Shown one piece after another: positions 15,101 through 15,671 of a stretch of 15,671 bases of DNA. The notes beneath the pieces were generated by a model. That model saw only the letters and a list, made by a program, of their open reading frames with translations. It made no database searches and was not told the DNA's origin. Within the stretch, counting starts at the first letter, position 1; every line of letters begins with the position of its first letter. Origin of the DNA: an uncultured Chitinophagaceae bacterium (GTDB taxonomy: Bacteria > Bacteroidota > Bacteroidia > Chitinophagales > Chitinophagaceae); contig CALCNY010000222.1 in the NCBI GenBank assembly GCA_937897585.1, positions 1-15,671 of the forward strand, read 5' to 3'. Both the position numbers and the translations under genes were made by a program.

Positions 15101-15671
15101 GTATTTGTTTGCTCTTCTCAGGTTCCATATTCATGGAATGGTGGAAGCTACAGTACAAGCGGAACGTATAGTTACACAACAACTAACGCTGCAAATTGTG
15201 ATTCAGTTGCAACATTAGTATTAACAGTAGGAGCTTCAATCCCAACAGCAGTAAGTTCAGTAACGCAGCCAACTTGTTCGGTTGCTACTGGTACCATTGT
15301 TGTAACATCACCAACAGGAGCGGGCTTACAATACAGCATCGGCGGTGCTTATCAGTCATCAACTACATTTAGTGGGGTTGCTGCTGGTACCTATTCTCTA
15401 ACAGTTAAGAATGGTTCTGGATGTTTCTCAACTCCAGCATCTGTGACTGTAAATGCACAGCCTGTTGTACCTGGTGCTACAACAGTTACGGGTCAGGTGA
15501 ACGTATGTAATGTGATTGGAACGAACACTGCACTTACTTATACAGCAAGTGCTCAAGGTGCTACCTCATACACATGGACGTTACCTCCAAATACTACTTT
15601 GGTATCTGGTCAGGGTACGGCAACGATCAGCGTTAAGTTCTTATCAGGATTTGCATCACAAGCCAACAAAC
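50..15671 (+). CDS. Giant secreted multidomain adhesin-like protein, 3' partial (at least 5,207 residues)
   Basis: A single frame runs from the ATG at 50 to the window end; hand translation finds no stop, and start and end share the same phase. It encodes a signal peptide, a glycine-rich domain, a mixed set of Ig-like, GEVED, FN3 and jelly-roll domains, a long beta-helix, six three-module super-repeats, short Cys-containing repeats, a SprB-type repeat and a partial PKD-like domain. Composition is dominated by Thr, Ser, Gly, Ala and Asn. The ATG is chosen because a signal peptide follows at once; the frame is also open upstream to base 2, so a longer protein cannot be excluded. No catalytic motif was seen. 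From family knowledge, such Bacteroidota proteins are cell-surface adhesins or gliding/biofilm proteins exported by type IX secretion; here that is inferred because the C-terminal sorting domain is outside the window. The coding assignment is very sure, the exact role is not. Confidence 0.95.
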   Translation, partial: MALACTPKVSKFFRCISLLFMLFIMSISEQSFAQTQTVVTTTGAGSFTVPAGVTEVTVRVIGGGGGAGRGNTGFSAGAGGGGGYASKKFTGLTGGTSVIYYSVGTAGAGSTANAGTGTAGGDSWANTTNAAPTTNSGALAKGGAGGVGSSTANASGGAGGVLGYGDTTKVGGNGGNGVTSGGAGGGAAGYALQSAAPSATGITPGTGSLFSGSGGAAGNGAGTTTASVGGNYGGGGGATYGKNSGLAGAQGVIIINYTLPVCSGTPAPGNTIASVNPVGGGSSTVLSLQNATAGSGVTYQWQSSANNSTWIDISGATSATYTATPTAATYYRCNVTCSGATGTSNSLLVNLTYCTPSATSTTYYITGVTITNGQTNFANTGTSYGLSSGYSNYTSTISCSQYATGTVNFAVALAGNSVSNTYSYGVAIWVDWNKNFVFDAGELMYNSAAYIYSASGSFTVPTGTANGDYRMRVLADYNATSPAACSVSSNNGECEDYTFTVVTQPPTLTVGTLTAFGNICVGSSSPQVAGSYYSFTLSGTALTADATIAALSGYTYSLTPVNGYASTLTVTQTSGSIASTTIYVKFTPTAAQSYSGNISVSSTGATTKTVAASGTGITVPSITTQPSTSGQTLLQNQSSGITALSVTATGTGTLSYRWFVNATGSTDTTASTFVTGATSASYTPSTTTGGTFYYFCTVTNTCGATVSSASGAIVVNVCPTPTTPVNQPTAITFSSYTDSLRVGFTAAAGADGYLVVRYPSATTTPDNPTDNTNYTAGAAFGTGGTVVYFGTASTFKDNYTITANTTYKYFVFAYNGGVCGYTAYLTTSPLSGSGTTCVSIPTASAATSIGATSFTANWTAVTGATGYLLDVSTSSTFASFLTGYNGLSVSGGSTVSYNVTGLSTVTTYYYRVRAVNSSASCTTGNSSTITASTYQSIPWTEGFATAVVPAGWSLSGITSGGGIGVYTGIISGNTGNAIVGYLNATYASQSFITPTFANVPLNSYFSFDYRVCTNAGADLTTWSGSYKFQISTDGTTYVDLTTASSAVTTGGYVRVSVAIPNTYAGNKIVLKCLLTRTGGTTYYGFDNFQIKATCTAPTAPTSYSATAGPGTATISFTPNATRPDNYLIVRYPAGSTNVVAPTNTTSYTVGTVLGDGVVSNIVSGTATSAIATGLSPNTSYDFYIYAYNGSSCLSGPVYGTALSGSTTTSGCPTLNATITIGTSGADYATLTDASAILNGCPVSQPTLVKLNADYDPTIEAYPITLLNNSGASATNTITIQPASDAVSFTLNGTTTSPIIDLSGAQYYILDGRAAGVGASILNITNSGNGPALRLTSNAQNNIVRYVNLKSSNTSTTSGVVYFGTAVGTTAASGNNNNTIEYCGINGNSVSPNGIYATGSATPADNKSNTISNNNIYDYFSDVAAIRNAGILIGTGNAISTGAAWTISGNSFYQTATRTYATAVTAYHAINADGGDGAFTISNNYIGGTASALGGTPMTLTSASTFTPYFFRIFAGNQATTNISGNSFGNMALTTASISTTLNTAIGAHSGQIVINNNTIGSATTAGSITFTGGAASAFCGMFLANGTSSTSNYINATNNTIAGISISGANANSFMGIGYSNAATTLSAASTITGNSIGTSSAGITNSTTGNIVGISNTNTIGATISGNTITNLNATNAATSQIVGITNTAGAVTIGSTGSGNTLSNFNSATANTGTTTSASIIGISNTSTTAPVNIGNNSVSGLTNSANAAVNMIGIYYAGPTTGVSAVKNNIIYGVSASNASATSSIPYGMYVASGTSVFSNNIVRMGTTNATIANAIHGIYDVSGSNNYYYNSIYIGGSSVGTTANNTYAFRSASTGTRAFQNNIFMNARSNATTGGKHYAVAVAGSTAAPTGLTISNNDYFVTGTGGVLGLYNAADVTSLANWKATTYASGKGPGLDNNSYSNEPNFNAPTSAVPDLTINGAIASVLESQGTPISGITTDYAGNTRNVSTPDIGAYEFNGISAVPVINSVSSDPNNCSAVSHAVTASITALGSPLTSVQINYSYNGTAQTPVTMTLSSTSGSTYTYSGSIPVATPANATVAWSVVATDGTFTVSRSGTNYTDAPNTGITLNATASVNPVCTGLGTTLSASVSPAYTNISEGFEGATFPPAGWTSLNAGSGNSWASGTGYVCTGTKSMQYSYSSLYAANAWMISPSINTVAGTTYTVSFKYKSYGSTTSPEALKVTYGTAATAAAQTNVIWSNASISNTTCATVTTTFTAPTTGTYYVGFNCYSPANYWYLGVDDISITGGINSSGLSYSWSDGSSVVSTASSFSSTINSTTTYTVSSTINSCPISGSVAVTATPLPSAPSAVGTAQCGTGVPSITATTAGQNGTFRWYTASTGGSAIATGATPVLPSISSTTTYYVSEDGGSGPSGSCESSRTAVTVTVNQPDAIDAVADFNTLCLNGTVSLSVSNIASGPSNNYTFTWTAIPSTGSGITSTVTGSTAAITPTATGTYKYIATGVDGICSIKDTVTVLVNGLPPIQSVNASATTVCAGTPVNLSTQIITNSSGAFITSTNGTVNIGNDVTISAANSNYTAFCNKTAQYRSQAIITASELTAAGLYAGNITSLAFNITAAGGATTNSNFTVKIAGVSESAFATTSFLTPSMTTVYGPSTYTHGSSGWQTITFATPFVWNGTSNLLIEVSHSGSNLGGSNNATTYYSTTTGNTYLYSTAASPTTGTQATTRLNMQIGGRVGNDLTGNYNWTWTPGSLSGATQTVAPTTTTTYTVTAQNPTTGCTKSGSVTVTVNELPASAETSNSSQCGLGVPTCFAAGSTNGNYRWYLTETGGTAIPGEVNNSLNTYSISTTTTFYVAITNGTCESIRTPVTATVILPDAVDATVNNYAACAGSSINLSAIQTGTTNNYTFTWTASPSQGSGINSSVTGSSVSAQPSTSGNYVYTLTAVDNSLGCTIIDTLQVRIDSLPTISSITATPASYCAGGSSTIAVTSNYFSNGSATAATYTAPPAVSSATTDEDLGNVTLTQGSNTIINNTTARNSLVGTIGTASGTAGSYSNFTAFGPYAVTAGQTYSFSVSSLKQTTAFSNSMAIYIDYNRDGDFEDAGEAVYVASATVSGNHTETGSFTIPNTASLGVTRMRVICNEGLITGPTMSISYGEFEEYNLRISGTVTGVNPAYTYSWNPGNISGANTTVSPSITTTYTATVTNAATGCFSSSDVVVTVNQLPAAPSVNGSEQCGAGIPAASVSSNSGAASPRFRWYLASTGGSPVQDSTLNTYANSILVTDTFYVSEVSAFDCEGPRSAALVATVNQPDPLTVDATTTNVCLGGSFDISSSYTSTLNYYSTYVLSVTPLSGSGLSSSVSLTDNGTGTDPYTITPTAPGTYVFQITANDVDQGCIAYAYKTITVSALPVIDSVKAGASSVCTGSTVTLNAYSSVSVVTSGPQVLPTGYCAGGGGTNTADEQIFGVSFGSMVNIQTENCSSNYADYSSSIAAPTVTPGQSYPFSVTQNECDGATYYSNGLSIFIDYNRNGLFTDAGEQVYTTSVTSAASASGSNIRSGTVTIPSTASAGLTKMRVVVIEGVTSPTACGTYTYGETEDYAVNISGNVVTTIPVNPNLTYTWNPGGATGSTVTINPTSSASYTCTVTNAAGCTATSSAIAITVNPIPSAPAVSNSTQCGSGVPTCSATASVGGTLKWYSAATGGTLLQTGGSTYTGSVSTTTHFYVSETSTAGCEGPRADVMVTVSQPDPIVATSNGPICLNGSLNLTATVSSGTNSNNYTYVWGSTSGSGITGTVSGGTGSFGTPATTSVVPTLNGTYVYTVTGTDASGVNTCTSSATVSVLVNANPVITSLTSAATTICSGASTNLVAASVVSATGNATLGAGGTVGSSYDAIFYHLYGGNKSQYLVRASELTALGLGAGNINSLKINMNTVTSASYGSFALSIGSTAQTVMTTTMISTGLNQVYSSANFTPATGSNTFTFSSPFYWDGTSNVVIQFCWSNNNTGGTSNYAKIDATSFVSCAYYRADSQTPATICGTNAATGTTSNRPQFVFNGVLATNLTSTYNWVWTPGNLSGSSVAVSPTATTSYHVTATNPSTGCSTRSADSLTITVAPVSVTTSATPATPICVGSSVNLSSNAVGQAPLSYSWSNGTSVVGTSATLTVSPTSTTIYTLTVRDACNNPATSSVTVTVNQKPVATIAQTSPINICSPATQTLTASADLAGSTFQWTLNGTNINGATSSSYTATTSGTYAVVATSAASCVGLASAGVVVNINPLPSSITFTPNPASLAYGSNLNITAATNTVVPLSENFDNNAPAWTITNGGTSPATNNWTIKTSPMTYTAGTESFTNFSTSQGGGFIGSFASAGTGTTNTVITSPVFSTQNLSSANLLFEHVYKRKGNLTDVTLVEISTNGGTTWSTLATYGAGSSLGTVALNSQATTPASISLASYLNQSNLKIRFNYTSTNGFYWILDNVRVNGTSNETFTWTPSTALNATTGATVTASPTSTTTYNATATNIFGCTSNGSVVVTVRPTGVISGTANVCANNTTATLSIAVAGNGPWSGTLSDGTSFSGSSSPITVSVTPTATTTYTIATLTDANASSIASDLTGSATVTIRALPTADITNNTGSTVLTCARTSISVTATGGATYSWDNGLGNTAAASITAPGTYTVTVSSNFTCTSTASITVTQNLATSSSTTPITACDSYNWNGTVYTSSGTYTYHTTNSIGCDSTAIVVLTINNSTHNSTTQTACESYTWNGSTYTTSGTYTYSYTNGSSCLSVDTLHLTINPRPAMPTLACYETATFNSTSCSWVVTGTKPEMPTLACYETATFNTTSCSWVVTGTQPAAPTGLACYQTATFNTTSCSWVVTGTQPTAPTGLACYQTATFNTTSCSWVVTGTQPAAPTGLACYETATFNTTSCSWVVTGTQPAAPTGLACYQTATFNTTTCAWVVAGTAPAAIVTTTSSCNSYTWSANGQSYTQSGTYSYNASCQDYILNLTIKRSTSSSTPVFVCSSQVPYSWNGGSYSTSGTYSYTTTNAANCDSVATLVLTVGASIPTAVSSVTQPTCSVATGTIVVTSPTGAGLQYSIGGAYQSSTTFSGVAAGTYSLTVKNGSGCFSTPASVTVNAQPVVPGATTVTGQVNVCNVIGTNTALTYTASAQGATSYTWTLPPNTTLVSGQGTATISVKFLSGFASQANK
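149..820 (+). other. Glycine-rich beta domain, residues 34-257
   Basis: The domain opens with GSFTVPAGVTEVTVRVIGGG, the typical beginning of Bacteroidota glycine-rich surface domains, in which a short beta region leads into long Gly/Ala/Ser/Asn tracts. Several runs of four to five glycines occur. It closes with GAQGVIIINY, resembling the G-x-G-x-V-I-I-x-Y end of the same family. The tract between is low in charge and has no cysteine. It probably forms a glycine-rich beta structure at the outermost end of the protein, where it could contact a substrate or other chains; that role is inferred. Confidence 0.75.
833..1102 (+). other. Ig-like domain, residues 262-351
   Basis: A module of about 90 residues with the layout of Bacteroidota Ig-like domains: it starts CSGTPAPGN, has the core tryptophan in YQWQSS, the stretch ISGATSATYTATPTAATYY before strand F, and the cysteine pair RCNVTC. 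It is probably a structural spacer between the glycine-rich domain and the first GEVED domain. Confidence 0.7.
1106..1558 (+). other. GEVED domain 1, residues 353-503
   Basis: This beta-sandwich domain is named for a Gly-Glu-Val-Glu-Asp-like motif near its end, present here as GECEDYTFTV (1523-1552). It contains VDWNKNFVFDAGE around 1337-1375, an Asp/Asn-rich loop like a calcium site, and the FTVPTGTANGDYRMRV stretch usual for the family. It begins with YCTPSAT. GEVED domains occur in many secreted Bacteroidota proteins and are thought to aid binding. Unlike the other two copies, this one is not inserted into an Ig-like fold. Confidence 0.8.
1562..1900 (+). other. Hydin-like beta-sandwich domain, residues 505-617
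   Basis: The module has LTAFGNICVGSSSP, then a regular beta pattern ending in STTIYVKFTPTAAQSYSGNI and VAASGTG. The VKFTPTA..YSG segment and the A-S-G-T-G end are hallmarks of ASPM-SPD-2-Hydin-like Ig-related domains, common in Bacteroidota secreted proteins. A spacer role is likely; the family call is from motif memory only. Confidence 0.65.
1901..2200 (+). other. Ig-like domain, residues 618-717
   Basis: The start is VPSITTQPSTSGQTLLQ, followed by a core tryptophan in LSYRWFVN and the cysteine pair in FCTVTNTCG, ending GAIVVNV. The 'ITTQPS' opening, core Trp and final Y-x-C-x-V-T-N pattern are typical of bacterial Ig-like repeats. Confidence 0.7.
2201..2557 (+). other. FN3-like domain A, residues 718-836
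   Basis: A fibronectin type III-like beta domain containing GADGYLVVRYPSA and, near its end, TTYKYFVFAYNGGVCG. It is clearly related to domain C at 3329-3679, which carries NYLIVRYPAGS and TSYDFYIYAYNGSSC at the same relative places. The two copies enclose a canonical FN3 domain and a jelly-roll domain. Confidence 0.68.
2558..2851 (+). other. FN3 domain B, residues 837-934
   Basis: This has the classical FN3 pattern: P-T at the start, SFTANWTAVTGATGYLLDVS with the core tryptophan of strand B, the loop VTGLSTVTTYYYRVRAVN for strands E-F, and a threonine-rich end. It precedes a jelly-roll domain, a common order in Bacteroidota secreted proteins. Confidence 0.8.
2852..3328 (+). other. Jelly-roll (choice-of-anchor J/MAM-like) domain 1, residues 935-1093
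   Basis: It begins PWTEGFATAVVPAGWSL, the usual start of J-like domains (E-x-F ... P-x-G-W), and ends YYGFDNFQIKA, matching the D-[ND]-[IVF] end. The middle holds SFITPTFANV and YKFQISTDGTTYVDL, both expected in the fold. These domains are carbohydrate- or protein-binding sandwiches in several secreted proteins. This copy stands free between FN3 domains, unlike the two copies in the stalk. Confidence 0.75.
3329..3679 (+). other. FN3-like domain C, residues 1094-1210
   Basis: Related to domain A: it opens CTAPTAPTSYSATAGPGTA, has ISFTPNATRPDNYLIVRYP, then GLSPNTSYDFYIYAYNGSSC. It closes the FN3/jelly-roll group and leads into the beta-helix. Confidence 0.7.
3680..6052 (+). other. Long right-handed parallel beta-helix region, residues 1211-2001
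   Basis: The region begins TLNATITIGTSGADYATLTD, a typical cap and first turn of bacterial parallel beta-helices. It then shows many short turns of about 20-30 residues with Asn-rich corners: NNTIEYCGINGN, SNTISNNNIYDY, ATISGNTITNL, VNIGNNSVSGL, VKNNIIYGV, FSNNIVRMG, YYYNSIYIGG. Turns carrying VGISNT or IGISNT recur at 4981-5250. It ends with STPDIGAYEF (DIGAYEF at 6032-6052), the conserved end of many Bacteroidota beta-helix proteins. No polysaccharide-lyase or pectinase active-site motif was recognised. A rod-like, possibly glycan-contacting segment about 790 residues long is the likely role. Confidence 0.82.
6053..6370 (+). other. Beta-rich linker domain, residues 2002-2107
   Basis: A module of about 106 residues that recalls Ig-related domains of Bacteroidota peptidases and adhesins: SVQINYSYNGTAQTPVTM, then GSTYTYSGSIP and TVAWSVVATDGTF. 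Its opening VPVINSVSSDPNNC resembles interdomain starts. I do not recognise a named family. It joins the beta-helix to the regular stalk. Confidence 0.5.
6371..7087 (+). other. Unit 1 split Ig-like module with jelly-roll insert
   Basis: The first Ig half (6371-6469) contains PVCTGLGTTLSASVSPAY. The insert at 6470-6928 (153 residues) starts ISEGFEGATFPPAGWTS and ends YLGVDDISITGG, the start and end motifs of a choice-of-anchor J-like jelly roll. The second Ig half (6929-7087) resumes with LSYSWSDGSSV and finishes TTTYTVSSTINSC and SVAVTA. Together the halves make 86 residues. Confidence 0.75.
7088..7348 (+). other. Unit 1 QCG/WY Ig-like module
   Basis: Eighty-seven residues: PLPSAPSAVGTAQCGTGVP, core FRWYTASTGGSAI, TTTYYVSEDGG, then SCESSRTAVTVTVN. 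The QCG cysteine and the C-E-S cysteine are probably a disulfide pair. It is the first of four copies of this type. Confidence 0.7.
7349..7618 (+). other. Unit 1 QPD PKD/Ig-like module
   Basis: Ninety residues: QPDAIDAVADFNTLCLNG, core NYTFTWTAIPSTGSGI, PTATGTYKYIATGVDGIC, end DTVTVLVN. It has the usual Cys on strand B and the Cys near strand F. The W-x-x-x-P-x-x-G-S-G core is shared with the third modules of the other QPD units. Confidence 0.7.
7619..8434 (+). other. Unit 2 split Ig-like module with ASEL-type insert
   Basis: The first half (7619-7702) holds ATTVCAGTPVNLSTQI. The insert of about 196 residues (7703-8290) contains YRSQAIITASELTAAGL, GNITSLAFNI and GWQTITFATPFVWNGTSNLL, and ends LNMQIGG. 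This is a recurring Bacteroidota beta-sandwich that I cannot name with certainty. The second half (8291-8434) reads YNWTWTPGSLSGATQTVAP and ends SVTVTVN. The halves total 76 residues. Confidence 0.72.
8435..8680 (+). other. Unit 2 QCG/WY Ig-like module
   Basis: Eighty-two residues with SSQCGLGVPTC, core YRWYLTETGG, TTTTFYVAITNG, and CESIRTPVTATV. It is related to the modules at 7088, 9731 and 11054. Confidence 0.7.
8681..8953 (+). other. Unit 2 QPD-type PKD/Ig-like module
   Basis: Starts ILPDAVDATVNNYAACAG (Q replaced by I, P by L), with core NYTFTWTASPSQGSGI and end CTIIDTLQVRID. Ninety-one residues. Confidence 0.68.
8954..9730 (+). other. Unit 3 split Ig-like module with GEVED insert
   Basis: The first half (8954-9034) includes ASYCAGGSSTIAVTS. 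The GEVED insert (9035-9577, 181 residues) contains IDYNRDGDFEDAGEAVY, FTIPNTASLGVTRMRV and YGEFEEYNLRISG. The loop at 9341-9379 (D-Y-N-R-D-G-D-F-E-D-A-G-E) is the most EF-loop-like of the three GEVED copies, so a calcium site is likely by analogy. The second half (9578-9730) is YTYSWNPGNISGANTTVSP through VVVTVN. The halves total 78 residues. Confidence 0.78.
9731..9991 (+). other. Unit 3 QCG/WY Ig-like module
   Basis: Eighty-seven residues: QLPAAPSVNGSEQCGAGIP, core FRWYLASTGGSP, TDTFYVSEVSAFDCEGPR. It shares the G-P-R after the second Cys with the unit 4 copy. Confidence 0.7.
9992..10285 (+). other. Unit 3 QPD PKD/Ig-like module
   Basis: Ninety-eight residues: QPDPLTVDATTTNVCLGG, a Tyr-rich region YYSTYVLSVTPLSGSGL in place of the core Trp, then APGTYVFQITANDVDQGC. 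The loss of the core tryptophan sets it apart from the other QPD modules. Confidence 0.65.
10286..11053 (+). other. Unit 4 split Ig-like module with GEVED insert
   Basis: The first half (10286-10360) includes SSVCTGSTVTLNA. The insert (10361-10900, 180 residues) has GYCAGGGGTN near its start, then FIDYNRNGLFTDAGEQVY (loop 10640-10678), VTIPSTASAGLTKMRV and YGETEDYAVNISG. It is a GEVED domain, richer in cysteine than the unit 3 copy. The second half (10901-11053) is LTYTWNPGGATGSTVTI through IAITVN. The halves total 76 residues. Confidence 0.78.
11054..11299 (+). other. Unit 4 QCG/WY Ig-like module
   Basis: Eighty-two residues: SAPAVSNSTQCGSGVPTC, core LKWYSAATGG, TTHFYVSETSTAGCEGPR. This is the last module of the QCG/WY type in the stalk. 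Confidence 0.7.
11300..11596 (+). other. Unit 4 QPD PKD/Ig-like module
   Basis: Ninety-nine residues: QPDPIVATSNGPICLNGSLN, core NYTYVWGSTSGSGI, then a glycine-rich loop, TLNGTYVYTVTGTDASG and VSVLVN. This is the last QPD module. Confidence 0.68.
11597..12400 (+). other. Unit 5 split Ig-like module with ASEL-type insert
   Basis: The first half (11597-11683) includes TTICSGASTNLVAASVV. The insert (11684-12253, 190 residues) has GGNKSQYLVRASELTALGL, GAGNINSLKINM and FYWDGTSNVVIQFCWSN, matching the unit 2 insert in order. It ends RPQFVFNGVLATN. The second half (12254-12400) is YNWVWTPGNLSGSSVAVSP through LTITV. The halves total 78 residues. Confidence 0.72.
12401..12889 (+). other. Two plain Ig-like modules completing unit 5
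   Basis: Module one (12401-12643, 81 residues) has PICVGSSVNLSSNAVGQAP directly followed by LSYSWSNGTSV, so it shows what the split Ig modules look like with no insert. Module two (12644-12889, 82 residues) has INICSPATQTLTA, core STFQWTLNGTNI and GTYAVVATSAASC. They take the places of the QCG/WY and QPD modules of earlier units. Confidence 0.75.
12890..13660 (+). other. Unit 6 split Ig-like module with jelly-roll insert
   Basis: The first half (12890-12979) holds PASLAYGSNLNITAAT, lacking the strand B cysteine found in the other five. The insert (12980-13510, 177 residues) starts PLSENFDNNAPAWT, has VITSPVFSTQNLSSANLLF and VEISTNGGTTWSTL, and ends FYWILDNVRVNG: a jelly-roll J-like domain. 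The second half (13511-13660) is FTWTPSTALNATTGATVT through VVVTV. The halves total 80 residues. Confidence 0.76.
13661..14143 (+). other. Two plain Ig/PKD-like modules completing unit 6
   Basis: Module one (13661-13915) has NVCANNTTATLSIAVAGNGP, then WSGTLSDGTSFSG and TATTTYTIATLTDANA. Module two (13916-14143) has TVLTCARTSISVTATGGATY, core SWDNGLGNTAA, and APGTYTVTVSSNFTC. Both are beta-sandwich spacers, and they end the super-repeat stalk. Confidence 0.68.
14144..14437 (+). repeat. Two tandem 49-residue SYxWNG repeats
   Basis: Two adjacent copies of exactly 147 bases each (14144-14290 and 14291-14437). Copy one reads ACDSYNWNGTVYTSSGTYTY ... GCDSTAIVVLTIN; copy two reads ACESYTWNGSTYTTSGTYTY ... 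CLSVDTLHLTIN. Each has two cysteines, probably a disulfide pair. This repeat is widespread in Bacteroidota secreted proteins; its function is not known to me. Confidence 0.82.
14450..14950 (+). repeat. Six tandem ACYxTATFN repeats of 27-28 residues
   Basis: Counted from the ACY codons, copies begin at 14462, 14543, 14627, 14711, 14795 and 14879, so the spacing is 81 bases once and then 84 bases. The consensus is ACY[EQ]TATFNTTSCSWVVTGT followed by QPAAPTGL. Copy 1 is linked to copy 2 by MPTL, whereas later links read APTGL, one residue longer. Each copy has two cysteines and one tryptophan. Copy 6 departs most (TTCAWVVAGTAPAA). The array sits between two pairs of SYxWNG repeats. The protein sequence is near identical between copies while third codon positions differ. 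Confidence 0.92.
14951..15229 (+). repeat. Two further SYxWNG-type repeats
   Basis: Copy 3 (14951-15076) reads SCNSYTWSANGQSYTQSGTY ... CQDYILNLTI, with a changed WSANGQ core. Copy 4 (15077-15229) reads VCSSQVPYSWNGGSYSTSGT ... NCDSVATLVLTV. They match the pair before the ACYxTATFN array and so flank it on the other side. Confidence 0.78.
15230..15457 (+). other. SprB-type repeat domain, residues 5061-5136
   Basis: The module has PTCSVATGTIVVTSPTGAG, LQYSIGGAYQSSTTFSGVAA, GTYSLTVKNGSGC and ASVTVNA. The C-x-x-x-x-G-x-I-x-V ... Y-S-I ... L/V-A-x-G-T-Y-x-[LV]-x-V-x-[DN]-x-x-G-C layout matches the repeat of SprB, the gliding-motility adhesin of flavobacteria. It supports a surface adhesin carried by type IX secretion, but a single repeat does not prove a gliding role. 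Confidence 0.78.
15458..15671 (+). other. PKD-like domain, cut by the window end, residues 5137-5207
   Basis: The stretch reads VTGQVNVCNVIGTNTALTYT, then GATSYTWTLPPNTTLVSGQG and TATISVKFLSGFAS. This is the pattern of the PKD-like domains that often follow SprB repeats and come in tandem near the C-terminal part of Bacteroidota giant adhesins. The last complete codon ends at 15670. Confidence 0.75.

Overview
The whole window is one reading frame. A start codon at base 50 opens a plus-strand frame that is read through to base 15671 with no stop codon, giving the first 5,207 residues of a giant secreted, multidomain surface protein whose C-terminus lies beyond the window. No RNA gene, mobile element, CRISPR array or second gene could be supported. 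Reading frames on the other strand and in the other plus frames are shadows of this low-complexity coding sequence.

The organism is most likely a member of the Bacteroidota. The reasons are the moderately AT-rich sequence with A/T-rich third positions, the lack of a Shine-Dalgarno sequence before the start, and above all a domain repertoire typical of Bacteroidota giant adhesins: a glycine-rich beta domain, GEVED domains, jelly-roll (choice-of-anchor J-like) domains, a beta-helix ending in DIGAYEF, a SprB-type repeat and PKD/Ig-like modules. In this phylum such proteins usually leave the cell by Sec plus the type IX secretion system, with a C-terminal sorting domain. That part is not in the window, so the export route is inferred.

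Layout: (1) 50-148 signal peptide. (2) 149-820 glycine-rich domain. (3) 833-3679 a mixed head of Ig-like, GEVED, Hydin-like, Ig-like, FN3-like, FN3, jelly-roll and FN3-like domains. (4) 3680-6052 a parallel beta-helix of about 790 residues. (5) 6053-6370 a linker beta domain. (6) 6371-14143 a regular stalk of six super-repeats, each about 1.25-1.34 kb and each made of three modules. (7) 14144-15229 short cysteine-containing repeats: two 49-residue SYxWNG repeats, six 27-28-residue ACYxTATFN repeats, then two more SYxWNG repeats. (8) 15230-15671 a SprB-type repeat and the start of a PKD-like domain.

The most striking feature is in the stalk. The first module of each of the six super-repeats is an Ig-like fold split by a whole inserted domain of about 150-200 residues. 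The two Ig halves always add up to about 76-86 residues, the size of the unsplit modules (81 residues for the one at 12401-12643). The six inserts occur in mirror order: jelly-roll, ASEL-type, GEVED, GEVED, ASEL-type, jelly-roll. This suggests a filament with evenly spaced, laterally displayed binding domains. No enzymatic motif was recognised anywhere, so adhesion or a structural surface role is the best reading.
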